DNA of 64,000 nucleotides from Peribacillus huizhouensis (GTDB lineage Bacteria; Bacillota; Bacilli; Bacillales; DSM-1321). Each line of letters opens with the position of its first letter. Positions within the stretch are counted from its first letter, which is position 1. A model generated the notes under the pieces. It ran no database searches, was not told the origin of the DNA, and saw only the letters and a list, made by a program, of their open reading frames with translations. The stretch is taken from positions 62,001 through 126,000 of the forward strand of contig NZ_JACJHX010000004.1 of the NCBI RefSeq assembly GCF_014138605.1, given 5' to 3'. Below are positions 53,458 through 62,215 of the stretch, piece after piece. The position numbers were made by a program, and so were the translations under genes.

Positions 53458-54315
53458 TTATTTATTATTAGAATACGATTCCTTATAAGTAGCTAACTCG
53501 TCTAAACTTATAAAGGTTGGAATGTAATTTCCTTTATAAGTTTCTTCTATAAATTTAGCTGTTTCATTTGATTGATAAAGTTTAACTATTTGCTTAAATA
53601 ATTTATTATCCTTATCTTTGCTATTCGTCGCGATTGTATTAATGTAAGGCTTTGCCGTTTTACTTTCATGAATAATAGCATCCTTTAATGTAAGTCCTGC
53701 TTCTACTGCCACCCCATTATTGATAACTGCCCCTGCTGTATCTTTCATTACTACTGGAGCATTGAAGCTATCTACAGGGACAATTTCAAGGTTCTTTGGA
53801 TTGTCTTTGATTTTGTCTTCTCCACCATTCCCATCAAAATCATCCACTACTGTTATAAGATCCGCTTCTTGAAGCAATAACAAAGCACGTCCCCAGTTTG
53901 AGGCATCATTCGGTACAGCAATTTGCGAACCATCTGGAATGTCCTCAATCGATTCATATTTACTTGAATATAGGCCAATGGGTGCCATTATGGTTGCCGC
54001 AATTGGAACAATATTACTTCCATTTTTGGTATTATAATAATCTAAATAGGCTACATGCTGAAATGCATTGATATCAATTTCTCCTTCAATAAGTGCTTGG
54101 TTCGGATCATAAGCAGAAGTAAAATTAACAATCTCTAATTCAATTCCTTCTTTTGCAGCCCCTTCCTTTAAGAATTCCCAAGTTTTAAGTTCAGAGCTTC
54201 TAACACCCACTTTTACTTTCGTTTTTTTTTCCTCTCCGTTTGTAGAATCACTAGAGCAAGCTGTTAATAAAAAACATATAACCAAAACTATGAATAAAAA
54301 CCATTTTTTCTTCAT
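53458..54315 (-). CDS. Second NlpA/MetQ-type binding lipoprotein
   Basis: About 285 residues. The lipobox is CFLLTAC, followed by a Ser/Lys linker. The NLPA lipoprotein fold is shown by KVGVRSSELKTWEFLKEGAA, ALIEGEIDINAFQHVAYLDYY and PIGLYSSKYESIEDIPDGSQ then IAVPNDASNWGRALLLL. ATG 54315 with AAAGGAGGGGG. Having two MetQ-like proteins for one MetNI pair suggests that the transporter handles two ligands or ligand classes. MetQ proteins bind methionine or its sulfoxide; this one lies next to an oxygenase, so a different S-compound is likely. Confidence 0.92.
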   Translation of the reverse strand: MKKKWFLFIVLVICFLLTACSSDSTNGEEKKTKVKVGVRSSELKTWEFLKEGAAKEGIELEIVNFTSAYDPNQALIEGEIDINAFQHVAYLDYYNTKNGSNIVPIAATIMAPIGLYSSKYESIEDIPDGSQIAVPNDASNWGRALLLLQEADLITVVDDFDGNGGEDKIKDNPKNLEIVPVDSFNAPVVMKDTAGAVINNGVAVEAGLTLKDAIIHESKTAKPYINTIATNSKDKDNKLFKQIVKLYQSNETAKFIEETYKGNYIPTFISLDELATYKESYSNNK

Positions 54316-54352
54316 TATATTCCCCCTCCTTTGTTTCATCTTTTTACTTTTA

Positions 54353-55003
54353 TTAAACTCTTCTAATTTTCCGTTCTAGTATATTTCCTAAGCTCTGAAC
54401 TCCTTGGACAATAATAACTAAGATAATAACTGTTACAAAGATCGTGATCGTACTAAATCGTTGATATCCGTACGTAATAGCTACATCGCCAAGTCCTCCA
54501 CCACCAACGGCTCCTGCCATCGCTGTTGCACCGATTAATCCAATTGTTGCGGTTGTTATACTCAGAATTAAAGATGGAAATGCTTCTGGGAGCAAGAATC
54601 GATAGATAATTTGTAGGGGTGTAGCTCCCATCGCTTTAGCTGCCTCTATAATTCCATCATCAACTTCTAATAGTGAGTTCTCCACAAGTCTTGACATATA
54701 AGGACCAATATGAAGAACAAGAGGTACAATTGCTGCTGTTGTCCCAATGGAAGTCCCGACAATTAGCCTTGTAAATGGAATTATGGCTACTAACAAAATA
54801 ATAAATGGAATAGATCGGAATGTATTGACAATAGGATTTACAATTGAAAATATCAATTTGTTTTCTAAAATATGACCTTTTCTAGTAACAACTAATAACA
54901 TTCCTAGAATGATCCCTATAATGCTTCCGAAAAGTAGTGAAATACTAACCATGTATAGCGTATCCCACAGCGCTTGTACGATGAGTTCCGTAGTGACTTC
55001 CAT
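54353..55003 (-). CDS. metI: Methionine-type ABC permease MetI
   Basis: 216 residues with five hydrophobic segments, the MetI topology. The EAA loop is EAAKAMGATPLQIIYRFLLPE and the ending is QGVQSLGNILERKIRRV. AAGGAGG precedes the ATG. The gene start overlaps the 3' end of metN by 59 bases, which is unusually long and implies tight coupling. Confidence 0.94.
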   Translation of the reverse strand: MEVTTELIVQALWDTLYMVSISLLFGSIIGIILGMLLVVTRKGHILENKLIFSIVNPIVNTFRSIPFIILLVAIIPFTRLIVGTSIGTTAAIVPLVLHIGPYMSRLVENSLLEVDDGIIEAAKAMGATPLQIIYRFLLPEAFPSLILSITTATIGLIGATAMAGAVGGGGLGDVAITYGYQRFSTITIFVTVIILVIIVQGVQSLGNILERKIRRV

Positions 55004-56030
55004 TTTCTGAAACCTCCTTCACTTCGACATCTTGATTACGGATAAATTGTAATGCCCTTTCTAACTCGACATCATTCCCTATTAATTCAACAATTAAATT
55101 TCCAATTGGCATTCCTTGAAGCTCTGTAATATTTCCAAAAAGAACATTAATGTCCACCTGATATTTTTTTGCAGTTCTTGAAATGAGAGGCTGCCCTGAA
55201 CTTGCACCTAAGAAGTCAATCTTAAAAATTCGGCTAGTATATTCATCTTCTTTTAGCATCTTATAAACGCTTTCTGGCACATCATCACGAACAACAGAAC
55301 GAACAAAATTTCTTGTTGTTTCTGTTGTTGGACGAGCAAAAATATCAAATACACTGCCCGATTCAATGACCCGCCCCTCTTCCATGACTGCCACCCGGTT
55401 ACAAACTTCTTTAATGACTTCCATCTCATGGGTAATGATGAGAATCGTAATTTTATACTCTTCATTAATTTTCTTTAATAAATTTAGAATAGATTTGGTT
55501 GTTTGTGGATCTAGAGCCGACGTCGCTTCATCACATAATAATATAGAAGGATTTGTCGCAAGGGCTCGTGCTATACCGACACGTTGCTTTTGTCCACCCG
55601 ATAGCTGGTTTGGATAATTCTTCGCCTTATCCTCTAACCCGACAAAGCGAAGAATTTCATATACTCTTTCTTCTATTTCTTTTTTCTTTTTCTTACTTAA
55701 TATTAATGGCATTGCCACATTATCAAATACCGTTTTGGAATTAAGTAAGTTAAAATGCTGAAAGATCATTCCAATGTTTTTCTTTTCTTCACGCAATTCC
55801 TTTTCAGACAGCATTGCTAAACTTTTTCCTTCTATAATCACCTCACCAGATGTAGGATACTCTAATAAATTTACAGTTCGGATGAGCGTGCTTTTTCCCG
55901 CACCACTAAAACCGATCACCCCAAAAACATCGCCTTTTTCTACTACTACATTAATGTCATTCAAAGCATGAATTTTCTTATCGTTACTATCAAACACCTT
56001 TGATACATTTTTGAATTCAATCAAAATCAT
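54945..56030 (-). CDS. metN: Methionine-type ABC ATPase MetN
   Basis: 361 residues. Walker A is GFSGAGKSTLI, the signature LSGGQKQRVGIARAL, Walker B ILLCDEATSALDPQT, switch ITHEMEVIKEV. The C-terminal NIL domain (about 265-345) carries the inhibitory methionine-binding site known in MetN (IFKIDFLGASSGQPLISRTA), so trans-inhibition by internal substrate is possible. GAGGAGGT precedes the ATG. Confidence 0.95.
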   Translation of the reverse strand: MILIEFKNVSKVFDSNDKKIHALNDINVVVEKGDVFGVIGFSGAGKSTLIRTVNLLEYPTSGEVIIEGKSLAMLSEKELREEKKNIGMIFQHFNLLNSKTVFDNVAMPLILSKKKKKEIEERVYEILRFVGLEDKAKNYPNQLSGGQKQRVGIARALATNPSILLCDEATSALDPQTTKSILNLLKKINEEYKITILIITHEMEVIKEVCNRVAVMEEGRVIESGSVFDIFARPTTETTRNFVRSVVRDDVPESVYKMLKEDEYTSRIFKIDFLGASSGQPLISRTAKKYQVDINVLFGNITELQGMPIGNLIVELIGNDVELERALQFIRNQDVEVKEVSENGSHYGTHRTSAVGYAIHG

Positions 56031-56061
56031 ACCTCCTCACGCTTAAGCTATTTTTACTGTT

Positions 56062-56907
56062 TTAAAATGCAGGGACAACGGCACCATCATATGTTTCTTC
56101 AATGAACTTTTTAACCTTTTCAGATGTTAAAACTTCCGCAAGCTTTTGAATCGGTTCACTATCTTTATTGTCCGGGCGTGAAACTAAAACATTCACATAT
56201 GGTGAATCTGCATCTTCAATGATTAATGAATCTTCAAGCGGCTTAAAGTTTGCTTCTAACGCATAGTTAGTATTTATGGTTGCTGCCTCTACATCGTCAA
56301 GGGCACGAACTAAAAGTGGTGCATCCACCGGAATAAACTCTAAATTTTTCTCATTTTTTGTAATATCCTCTATTGTGTAATCACCGGATTTGCTTCCATC
56401 TAATTCAATAATCCCATGCTTCGCTAATAGTTGGAGTGCTCTTGAAAAGTTTGCTGGATTATTCGGAATAGCGATTTTTGCACTATCTGATAATTTTTCA
56501 ATAGAATCAATTTTCTTGGAATAAAGGCCAAATGGCTCAATATGTATCCCTTTTACAACAACTAAGTTTAAACCACTATCTTTATTTATTTGCTCTAAAT
56601 ATGGGACGTGTTGGAAGAAGTTCGCATCCAATTCTCCATCAAAAACTCGTTGGTTTGCCTGTATTCCATCTGTACTATTTGTCACCTCGAGTTTTATCCC
56701 TTCTTTTTCAAGATCAGGTGCAATAAATTCTAAAATTTCAGCATGTGGAATTGAAGATGCTTCAATTTTCAGAGTTATTTCTTCCTTTTGTTCTACTTTA
56801 GCTTCCTTATTTTTTGTAGAAGCAGCCGTCTCCTCTTTCCCGCAGGCTCCTAAAATAAATACTCCCATTGTTAATATAGCTAATAACAACCAACTGATTT
56901 TCTTCAT
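56062..56907 (-). CDS. metQ: NlpA/MetQ-type methionine-binding lipoprotein
   Basis: 281 residues. The lipobox is FILGAC at about residue 21. LKIEASSIPHAEILEFIAPD starts the fold, VFDGELDANFFQHVPYLEQI and GIHIEPFGLYSKKIDS are the standard MetQ segments, and IAIPNNPANFSRALQLLA lines the ligand site. GGGAG before the ATG. It shares only moderate similarity with the second MetQ at 53458, so they are old paralogues. Confidence 0.92.
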   Translation of the reverse strand: MKKISWLLLAILTMGVFILGACGKEETAASTKNKEAKVEQKEEITLKIEASSIPHAEILEFIAPDLEKEGIKLEVTNSTDGIQANQRVFDGELDANFFQHVPYLEQINKDSGLNLVVVKGIHIEPFGLYSKKIDSIEKLSDSAKIAIPNNPANFSRALQLLAKHGIIELDGSKSGDYTIEDITKNEKNLEFIPVDAPLLVRALDDVEAATINTNYALEANFKPLEDSLIIEDADSPYVNVLVSRPDNKDSEPIQKLAEVLTSEKVKKFIEETYDGAVVPAF

Positions 56908-56986
56908 TTCTTTTTCTCCCTTACGTTTAATTTATCATTACACATACTTTACACATATAAATAGTCGGAATTAAATGATGACGAAT

Positions 56987-57250
56987 TTATCTTTGTGCCC
57001 TATTAAGTACTATTTCAAGATGCTCTAAACCCAACTCTGTCACACCTATATATACTGGTCCATTGCCAACCTCAACAATAGGGACATGACGAACACCATA
57101 CTTCACTTCCAAAATATCTCTTCTCTCATCATGATTCGTAACATCGACTGTTTGATATTTAATTTCTCTTTTGTTTAAATACTGTTTCACTTCTTCACAA
57201 TAATGGCAACCTTCCTTTGACCAAACTATAACGGATAAATCTTTTTCCAT
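56987..57250 (-). CDS. Glutaredoxin-like protein
   Basis: 87 residues with a thioredoxin fold: VIVWSKEGCHYCEEVKQYLN gives the redox CxxC (Cys14/Cys17 region) and VRHVPIVEVGNG supplies the cis-Pro. GAGGTAG precedes the ATG. It lies between the LLM flavoprotein gene and metQ in the SAM-controlled operon, and could reduce disulfides or carry sulfur for the oxygenases. Confidence 0.88.
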   Translation of the reverse strand: MEKDLSVIVWSKEGCHYCEEVKQYLNKREIKYQTVDVTNHDERRDILEVKYGVRHVPIVEVGNGPVYIGVTELGLEHLEIVLNRAQR

Positions 57251-57271
57251 AAAAACTACCTCCTTATTTTT

Positions 57272-58283
57272 TTATAAAATATATTCTCTATTCCTTTCAC
57301 TTGAGCGAAGTGGACTTAATAGTTCAAACGAACGTAGTCTCTCTGCTTCTTTTAGTAATGGTGTGTGTAAAATAAATTCATCTACTCTATATGTTTTATG
57401 TAGATGATCTAATTCTCCCTTTACAAATTCAGAGGTACCAGCAATGACATGTGCTTGACTTTCTTCAATTTCATAAGGTTCTGTTGCTTGTTCTTCAAAA
57501 GCCTCAGCCGCCTTCGCTGAATGTACCGTTAATGTTCGACCGCTCTGGAAATGAACCTTAAATATCCTATGCTCCTTTGCAAGCTCTTCTGCCTCTTCTT
57601 TGGAAGGGGCTGCAATTACTGCGGAAGAAACGATGAACTTACCTTCTGGGTATTTCTCTTTATATACATTAACTGCACTTTCCAATTCAGAAGGATCACT
57701 ATTTATGAATTGGGCAAACACATAACTAATTCTATAATTTGCAGCTAAAGCTGCACTATTTGCACTAGTTCCCAACAGAAAGATTTCAGGCTTTTTTGGT
57801 GATTTTGGCAGAGCTTGAATACCAGCAAGTGGATGATCTGGATCAACCTTATCTTCAATTAATTGTTGTAAAAACGATAGTCGCTCCACAAAGTCCGTTC
57901 TATCATTTACAGTTCCAAACTGCAATGCTCTTGTCGAAAGTGGAAACCCTCCAGGTGCTTTCCCTACACCAAGGTCTACTCTCCCGGGTGCAAGGCTTGA
58001 TAGCACATGAAAATTCTCAACAACCTTATAAGGACTGTAATGTTGAATCATTACTCCCCCTGCACATCTGTATGGATTTTGTCTTAGCCAGTAGGTAAGA
58101 AATTAGTACTTCTGGTGAGGACCCTGCCACCTGTTCCATATGATGATGTTCCGAAACCCAAAAGCGAGTATATCCCCATTCTTCAGCTTTTTGTGCTAAT
58201 TGAACAGTGTGTTCAAAGGCTTGCACAGCCGTTGTTCCTGGAAAGATGGGACTTTGATCAAGAATTCCAAGCTTGTAACTCAT
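57272..58283 (-). pseudogene. LLM-class flavin-dependent oxidoreductase with a single frameshift
   Basis: Two frames together make one complete luciferase-like monooxygenase of about 336 residues. The first part (58283-58026) starts MSYKLGILDQSPIFPGTTAV with GGAGGAG before the ATG and runs to SEHHHMEQVAGSSPEVLI; the second continues HYSPYKVVENFHVLSSLAPG then RVDLGVGKAPGGF and on to the C terminus. The break is in AGGGGGAG near 58058. Inserting one base after AG would restore a SGGVMIQHYSPYK-type sequence typical of the family. It is a genuine recent mutation or a sequencing error in the homopolymer. First gene after the second SAM riboswitch. Confidence 0.85.
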
Positions 58284-58326
58284 CTTTAACTCCTCCATTT
58301 GTAAGTGATTATTGAAATTATTCCTA

Positions 58327-58360
58327 GAAAAAAAGACTTCTCCGATTAGAAGAAGACTCA
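58327..58360 (-). terminator. Terminator of the second SAM riboswitch
   Basis: CTTCT and AGAAG arms around TCTAATCGG, followed by TCTTTTTTT on the minus strand. It is preceded by a CTCAA/TTGAG stem that can pair with the riboswitch 3' side. Confidence 0.75.
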
Positions 58361-58379
58361 AATATATCTTGAGGTTTCT

Positions 58380-58486
58380 TCTCATCTTTCAAGTTTTACA
58401 ACTTGTAGGATTTAGCACCATTCCGTCTAGTACGGCGGTTGCTGAGGTGTCAGGGAGCCTTATCTCTCAACCTCTCTCGATAAGAA
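58380..58486 (-). ncRNA. SAM-I riboswitch (S-box) controlling the MetNIQ/LLM operon
   Basis: On the minus strand: CTTATCGAGAGAGGTTGAGA, GGCTCCCTGACACCTCAGCA, ACCGCC...GGCGG-like P3, AATGGTGCTAAATCC, then AAAGATGAG closing P1 with CTTATC. All S-box core blocks are present in order. The terminator follows at 58327-58360. The operon is therefore on when S-adenosylmethionine is low. Confidence 0.94.
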
Positions 58487-58520
58487 TAATCGCAATATTC
58501 AGTTGCTAACTAATAAAAAA

Positions 58521-58566
58521 AACAACTAGAAATACCTTTCATGCAAAGCAAAGTATTTCCGGTTGT
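58521..58566 (-). terminator. Minus-strand terminator upstream of the SAM riboswitch
   Basis: ACAACCGGAAATACTTT and AAAGGTATTTCTAGTTGT form a long stem followed by TTTTTTTT on the minus strand. No intact minus-strand gene lies directly upstream; the PLP-enzyme remnant at 58685 does, so this is probably that gene's old terminator. Confidence 0.75.
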
Positions 58567-58684
58567 CCGGTCAATAATATTTTGAATGTTTTTTATTAAT
58601 TTAAAGTTATTATAATCACCTATTTTTACCACGTCAATATATATTTGAAAATTCAATTAATAAAATTTATTATGCTGATGAAAA

Positions 58685-58905
58685 TTAAACATTCGTGGCA
58701 AGTGTTGATTGATGGCTAGGTTTCAGAGCAAAATCTAGATCATTCAAAATATCTTCAATGGCATTTGGTCCAACTGACGGACGAATTAGTTCAGGTGCAA
58801 CACCCCTGCAGCGTTTGTAAGTCTTCCATACTTCCAATGCTCAAGGGGTGATCGTAAACCCCTTAAAGCTAAGAAATTCTTAGTTGGTGTAAAAAAAGGA
58901 TTTTA
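58685..58905 (-). pseudogene. C-terminal remnant of a Cys/Met-metabolism PLP enzyme
   Basis: Minus-strand segments TKNFLALRGLRSPLEHWKYG and (after a frame shift) GVAPELIRPSVGPNAIEDIL then NDLDFALKPS end at a stop at 58685. The phrase APELIRxSVGxxxIEDIxxDLxxAL is the C-terminal signature of O-acetylhomoserine sulfhydrylase / cystathionine synthase-lyase enzymes. The PLP-lysine part is gone. It lies upstream of the sulfur operon, on the same strand, so a methionine-pathway gene has been lost here. Confidence 0.6.
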
Positions 58906-59046
58906 ATCTATTTCTCTTAATTTCGGAAATTGTGTTATTTTCTTAGCAAGTTTGTCCCCTACAGAAAAGCTCTCCTACGAATAAATTAAATAAAGTAAAA
59001 ATTAGTTTTTTACTAAAAAATTGTTTATAAAAAGGAGGGGATTTTT

Positions 59047-60054
59047 ATGCATAGATTTGATAAAAGAAAAGACTTTCTCTATATTGGTGACGGCAGCGAC
59101 AACACTGTGAAAACTTTTGACGCAGATACGGGCAGGTTCCTTGGCAGTTTTGTCGTACCAGACAGCAATATACACGGTCCTCGAGGGCTTATCTTTGACC
59201 ATGGAGGCAATCTCCTTGTCACCAACCAAAACCTCGACCAACCTCAGAATGGCAACGTGTTGAGGTATAATAGTCAGACAGGAGCATTTCTAGGCGAACT
59301 TGTCCAATCCAGCGCACCAGGCGCACCGTTCGCCCCCCGCGGCATCGTCCTATCGAAACAAAATATCCTATTTGTAGCGGATATGGGCGACGTAGACCTG
59401 CCGGGAGAACTGCGGACGTATAATGGTACCACTGGGATGTTTCTTGGCAACCTCAATCACTCCGGCTTCAACGGGCAGTTCCATCCCCGTGGGGTGGTCA
59501 TCGGACCCGACGGCTTTCTGTATGTCTCTGTACGCAACCTTCCACAACCGTTAGGCGGATCGGTACTGCGCTTTAACCCGAAAACAGGGAAATTCCTTGG
59601 AGTGTTCATTGAGAGCAACACCGTCAACGACCTCAACCGTCCTGAAGGTTTAGTCTTCGGACCCGATGGCAATCTCTATATCACTAGTTTCAGAAGCGAC
59701 GAGAGCGACACGGACAAAATTCTGATCTTCGACGGCGATACTGGCAAGTTTCTTGACAAAATTGAACTCGATGTCGTCGGACAGCCGCGCGCCTTTGCGC
59801 AGGCACTTCTGTTCGGACCGGATGGAAAACTGTTTGTTCCCATAACAGGAGACGGACCTGACACAGGTACGGTACGGCGCTACAACATCCATCATCATCA
59901 CAAGTCATTCGATGTGTTCGTGCCTCCTGCTTCAGCTGGAGGACCATTAGGGGAGCCATGGTATCTGACTTTTGGCAATACGAACCCAGCGACACTGGCT
60001 TACCGGCGCTACCGGGATGAGGATACTTGCGAATCATCAGACGAAAGCTCCTAA
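59047..60054 (+). CDS. NHL/SMP-30-like beta-propeller protein
   Basis: 335 residues made of about six beta-propeller blades with a repeating pattern of GPRGLIFDHGGNLLVT, APRGIVLSKQNILFVA, HPRGVVIGPDGFLYVS, RPEGLVFGPDGNLYIT and ALLFGPDGKLFVP, each followed by a TGxFLG turn. No signal peptide. The end is acidic/serine-rich (ESSDESS). A HHHH run occurs near residue 285. Such proteins bind ligands or act as lactonase-like enzymes; function here is unknown. AGGAGGGG precedes the ATG. GC content is clearly higher (about half) than the neighbouring AT-rich DNA, a sign of transfer. It stands alone. Confidence 0.82.
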   Translation: MHRFDKRKDFLYIGDGSDNTVKTFDADTGRFLGSFVVPDSNIHGPRGLIFDHGGNLLVTNQNLDQPQNGNVLRYNSQTGAFLGELVQSSAPGAPFAPRGIVLSKQNILFVADMGDVDLPGELRTYNGTTGMFLGNLNHSGFNGQFHPRGVVIGPDGFLYVSVRNLPQPLGGSVLRFNPKTGKFLGVFIESNTVNDLNRPEGLVFGPDGNLYITSFRSDESDTDKILIFDGDTGKFLDKIELDVVGQPRAFAQALLFGPDGKLFVPITGDGPDTGTVRRYNIHHHHKSFDVFVPPASAGGPLGEPWYLTFGNTNPATLAYRRYRDEDTCESSDESS

Positions 60055-60263
60055 CCTTTGCCGCAACCACCTTCGCAAATTAGTAACTGCGGTATTATAT
60101 AATAAAATCCTATTCTAAAAGGTCAACCAGGTTAGTTGCTTATTTTAATACGATCTTCGTGACTACTTCCACGTATCCAGAGTGTATGTGGAAACACATC
60201 GGGGGGGGGGCTGGTGGTTTAGAGGAATCAATTTAAGCATTACTAGAGAACGATTCCTTCGGT

Positions 60264-60500
60264 TTACACTTTCAGTAATGGATCTCTTCGGATGTGAATC
60301 ACAAATTCTTCATTAGAAGTGTGATAAACAAGGGTTCCTTCTTTAGCGCGGAGGAACTCTTTGTTTGTATCCTTTTCAGAAATGGTTCTTTTTAGGGCTA
60401 CTTCATCAACTATTTTCTTGTCACCTTCTTCATGATAATCAAGAATTGAATCCAATAGAAACTGATTTGGGGATAGTCTCCTTGCTTCTTGCCATTTCAT
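60264..60500 (-). CDS. Hypothetical protein, 78 residues
   Basis: GGAGGG lies 10 bases before the ATG, so translation is likely. The chain is charged and soluble: KWQEARRLSPNQFLLDSILD, then DEVALKRTISEKDTNKEF and LVYHTSNEEFVIHIRRDPLL. I recognise no family. Standing alone between the propeller gene and the NhaC-like gene, it has no context. A G9 run lies at 60200-60208 in the gap on its 3' side. Confidence 0.55.
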   Translation of the reverse strand: MKWQEARRLSPNQFLLDSILDYHEEGDKKIVDEVALKRTISEKDTNKEFLRAKEGTLVYHTSNEEFVIHIRRDPLLKV

Positions 60501-60644
60501 TTTAGCCAGCCCTCCTATTACTGTCCTTTAATTTTAATTGATTCATTAGGAAATATCATACAATGCAGTAAAAACAATTTTCGCAAAATTCACTAGTGCA
60601 GGGTGCCTGCCCAGTCACTCTCACTGTGACCATAAACGATTCGA

Positions 60645-60680
60645 TACAAAAAAAAGGCTCTCACCGTATCATGAGAGCCA
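60645..60680 (-). terminator. Terminator of the T-box operon
   Basis: GGCTCTCA and TGAGAGCC around CCGTATCA, followed by TTTTTTTTG on the minus strand, about 20 bases after the NhaC-like stop. Confidence 0.85.
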
Positions 60681-60698
60681 GACTTGGTATTTTGTTTG

Positions 60699-62129
60699 CT
60701 AATCTTGAGGATTACTAACCGCTTTCCCTTCCAAACCTTCATATTGGCGGCCCCATCCGGTTATTATAGAGAATAATAGAACCAAGAACAGTACCATACA
60801 ATAAATCATACCACTGCTAACTTCTGTTAGTAAAAGCGGTGCAACAAAATCATACCCTTTTGTCAGCAAAGCACCGAGGAATACAAAAACACTTAAAAAA
60901 GGGATTACCAAAACGATAGAATTAGCAAAACCATCAAGTAGATTGGCACGACGGTATGGATGCAAACCAACACGTTTGCCAATCTCATTTTGTACTTTTC
61001 CAAATGTCGTCATCGATGCACTAGTTACACCACCGAAGAGTAAAGTTGTAAACGAAATACCTAACATCATAGCAAATTCAGCGCCGCGAGCCGTCTTGCC
61101 CATTTTGCTGTTAAGTATACTATTTGTCACTTTTTCAAGCACTCCCGCACCGTTGAGCACACCCATTATACCGTAGACTGAAATAACGAGTGTAACGATT
61201 GCCATCATGCTGTTGATGCCGTCCGTTAGGAATCCTACCGGAGTGCCATCCTCAACTGAGATAATATTGTCGAAAGTTAAGAGATTAAACGCTAGACCTG
61301 TTATCATCCCTAATATGATACCTACCGTAATCGCTTTATAAATATTGCGAGTTTTGATTGCTATGATTAACATAACAGCTACCGGAACGAGCATAACTAA
61401 TGTGATTGGATTCATGTTCTTAGCAAGAATATCTGAAGCGCCCACACCTACCGTGCCACCACCGCCAAGGATCCAGAACAGAAAAAAGGAGATCGTCCCT
61501 GCAACCAAGGAATACTTCAGTCGACTGGCAACACAGCCGCTCACTTCTGCGAAACCTTCCTTTTTTGTGTATTCTTGAGTTCCTGCAGAGATAATCGTAG
61601 TATCTGATATTGGTGCTAAGTTATCACCAAAAATAGAAGCACTGACGATTGCACCCGCAAGAACAGCAGGATCGCATCCCAACAATACTCCTGCCGGGAA
61701 GAAAATAGGGAAGCAGGTAAACATTGTTCCAATCGATGATCCAGTAGCAGTAGAAATGATACAAATTGCTAAGAATGTGAACGCGGTGAATAATCCTCCA
61801 TCCACGCCTAGCAAGTCGGCTAGCCAGACGAAACCTGCCGAAATGTTAGTAGTTTTGATCAGCTCCGAGAACATCCCGATGACGAACAGCAGTATTGCAA
61901 TCGGTACAGCTTCCTTTACACCATCATAAACTGAATTCCAAAAACGATCGTAGTTCCCCTTTTTCACAAAAATTGCACCTACCATCAGTGCGACGAAAGC
62001 ACCCATTGCGAGTGCATACATTTCAAACGCTTTAAAAACGATAAAATACAATATACAGAAAAACAGAAAAATAACGACTGGAATAAACGCAACTCCCCAG
62101 CCACCTTTAAATTCAAGTTTTTTATCCAT
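60699..62129 (-). CDS. NhaC-family transporter (sodium/proton antiporter-like)
   Basis: 476 residues with about 11-12 hydrophobic segments. FTFLAICIISTATGSSIGTM then FTCFPIFFPAGVLLG and ASIFGDNLAPISDTTIISAG are the NhaC-family core segments, with Asp and Ser/Thr in the ion pathway. NhaC relatives include T-box-controlled amino-acid carriers such as the predicted tyrosine transporter YheL, so an amino-acid or amino-acid-derived substrate is as likely as plain ion exchange. It is third in an operon behind a T-box, with an aldo/keto reductase and a TIGR04076-like protein. Confidence 0.9.
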   Translation of the reverse strand: MDKKLEFKGGWGVAFIPVVIFLFFCILYFIVFKAFEMYALAMGAFVALMVGAIFVKKGNYDRFWNSVYDGVKEAVPIAILLFVIGMFSELIKTTNISAGFVWLADLLGVDGGLFTAFTFLAICIISTATGSSIGTMFTCFPIFFPAGVLLGCDPAVLAGAIVSASIFGDNLAPISDTTIISAGTQEYTKKEGFAEVSGCVASRLKYSLVAGTISFFLFWILGGGGTVGVGASDILAKNMNPITLVMLVPVAVMLIIAIKTRNIYKAITVGIILGMITGLAFNLLTFDNIISVEDGTPVGFLTDGINSMMAIVTLVISVYGIMGVLNGAGVLEKVTNSILNSKMGKTARGAEFAMMLGISFTTLLFGGVTSASMTTFGKVQNEIGKRVGLHPYRRANLLDGFANSIVLVIPFLSVFVFLGALLTKGYDFVAPLLLTEVSSGMIYCMVLFLVLLFSIITGWGRQYEGLEGKAVSNPQD

Positions 62130-62215
62130 ATAGAAGCTCCCTTTTATGTATTAAACGTGTACTCTTATCTTTTCGTCGCAATACCCAGCAACTGCGTTCA
62201 GAGCGTTTGCCATAA

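Noticed and set aside
58284-58385. N-terminal extension of the LLM oxidoreductase frame
   Set aside because: It starts at the 3' end of the SAM-I riboswitch and crosses its terminator; the ribosome site is at 58283.
59690-60070. 126-codon minus-strand ORF
   Set aside because: Antisense shadow of the GC-rich beta-propeller gene with Cys/Arg-rich random-looking sequence.
60180-60220. G9 run as a possible phase-variation tract or quadruplex
   Set aside because: It is in a gap with no start codon or promoter arrangement that it could switch, and a single G-run cannot form an intramolecular quadruplex.
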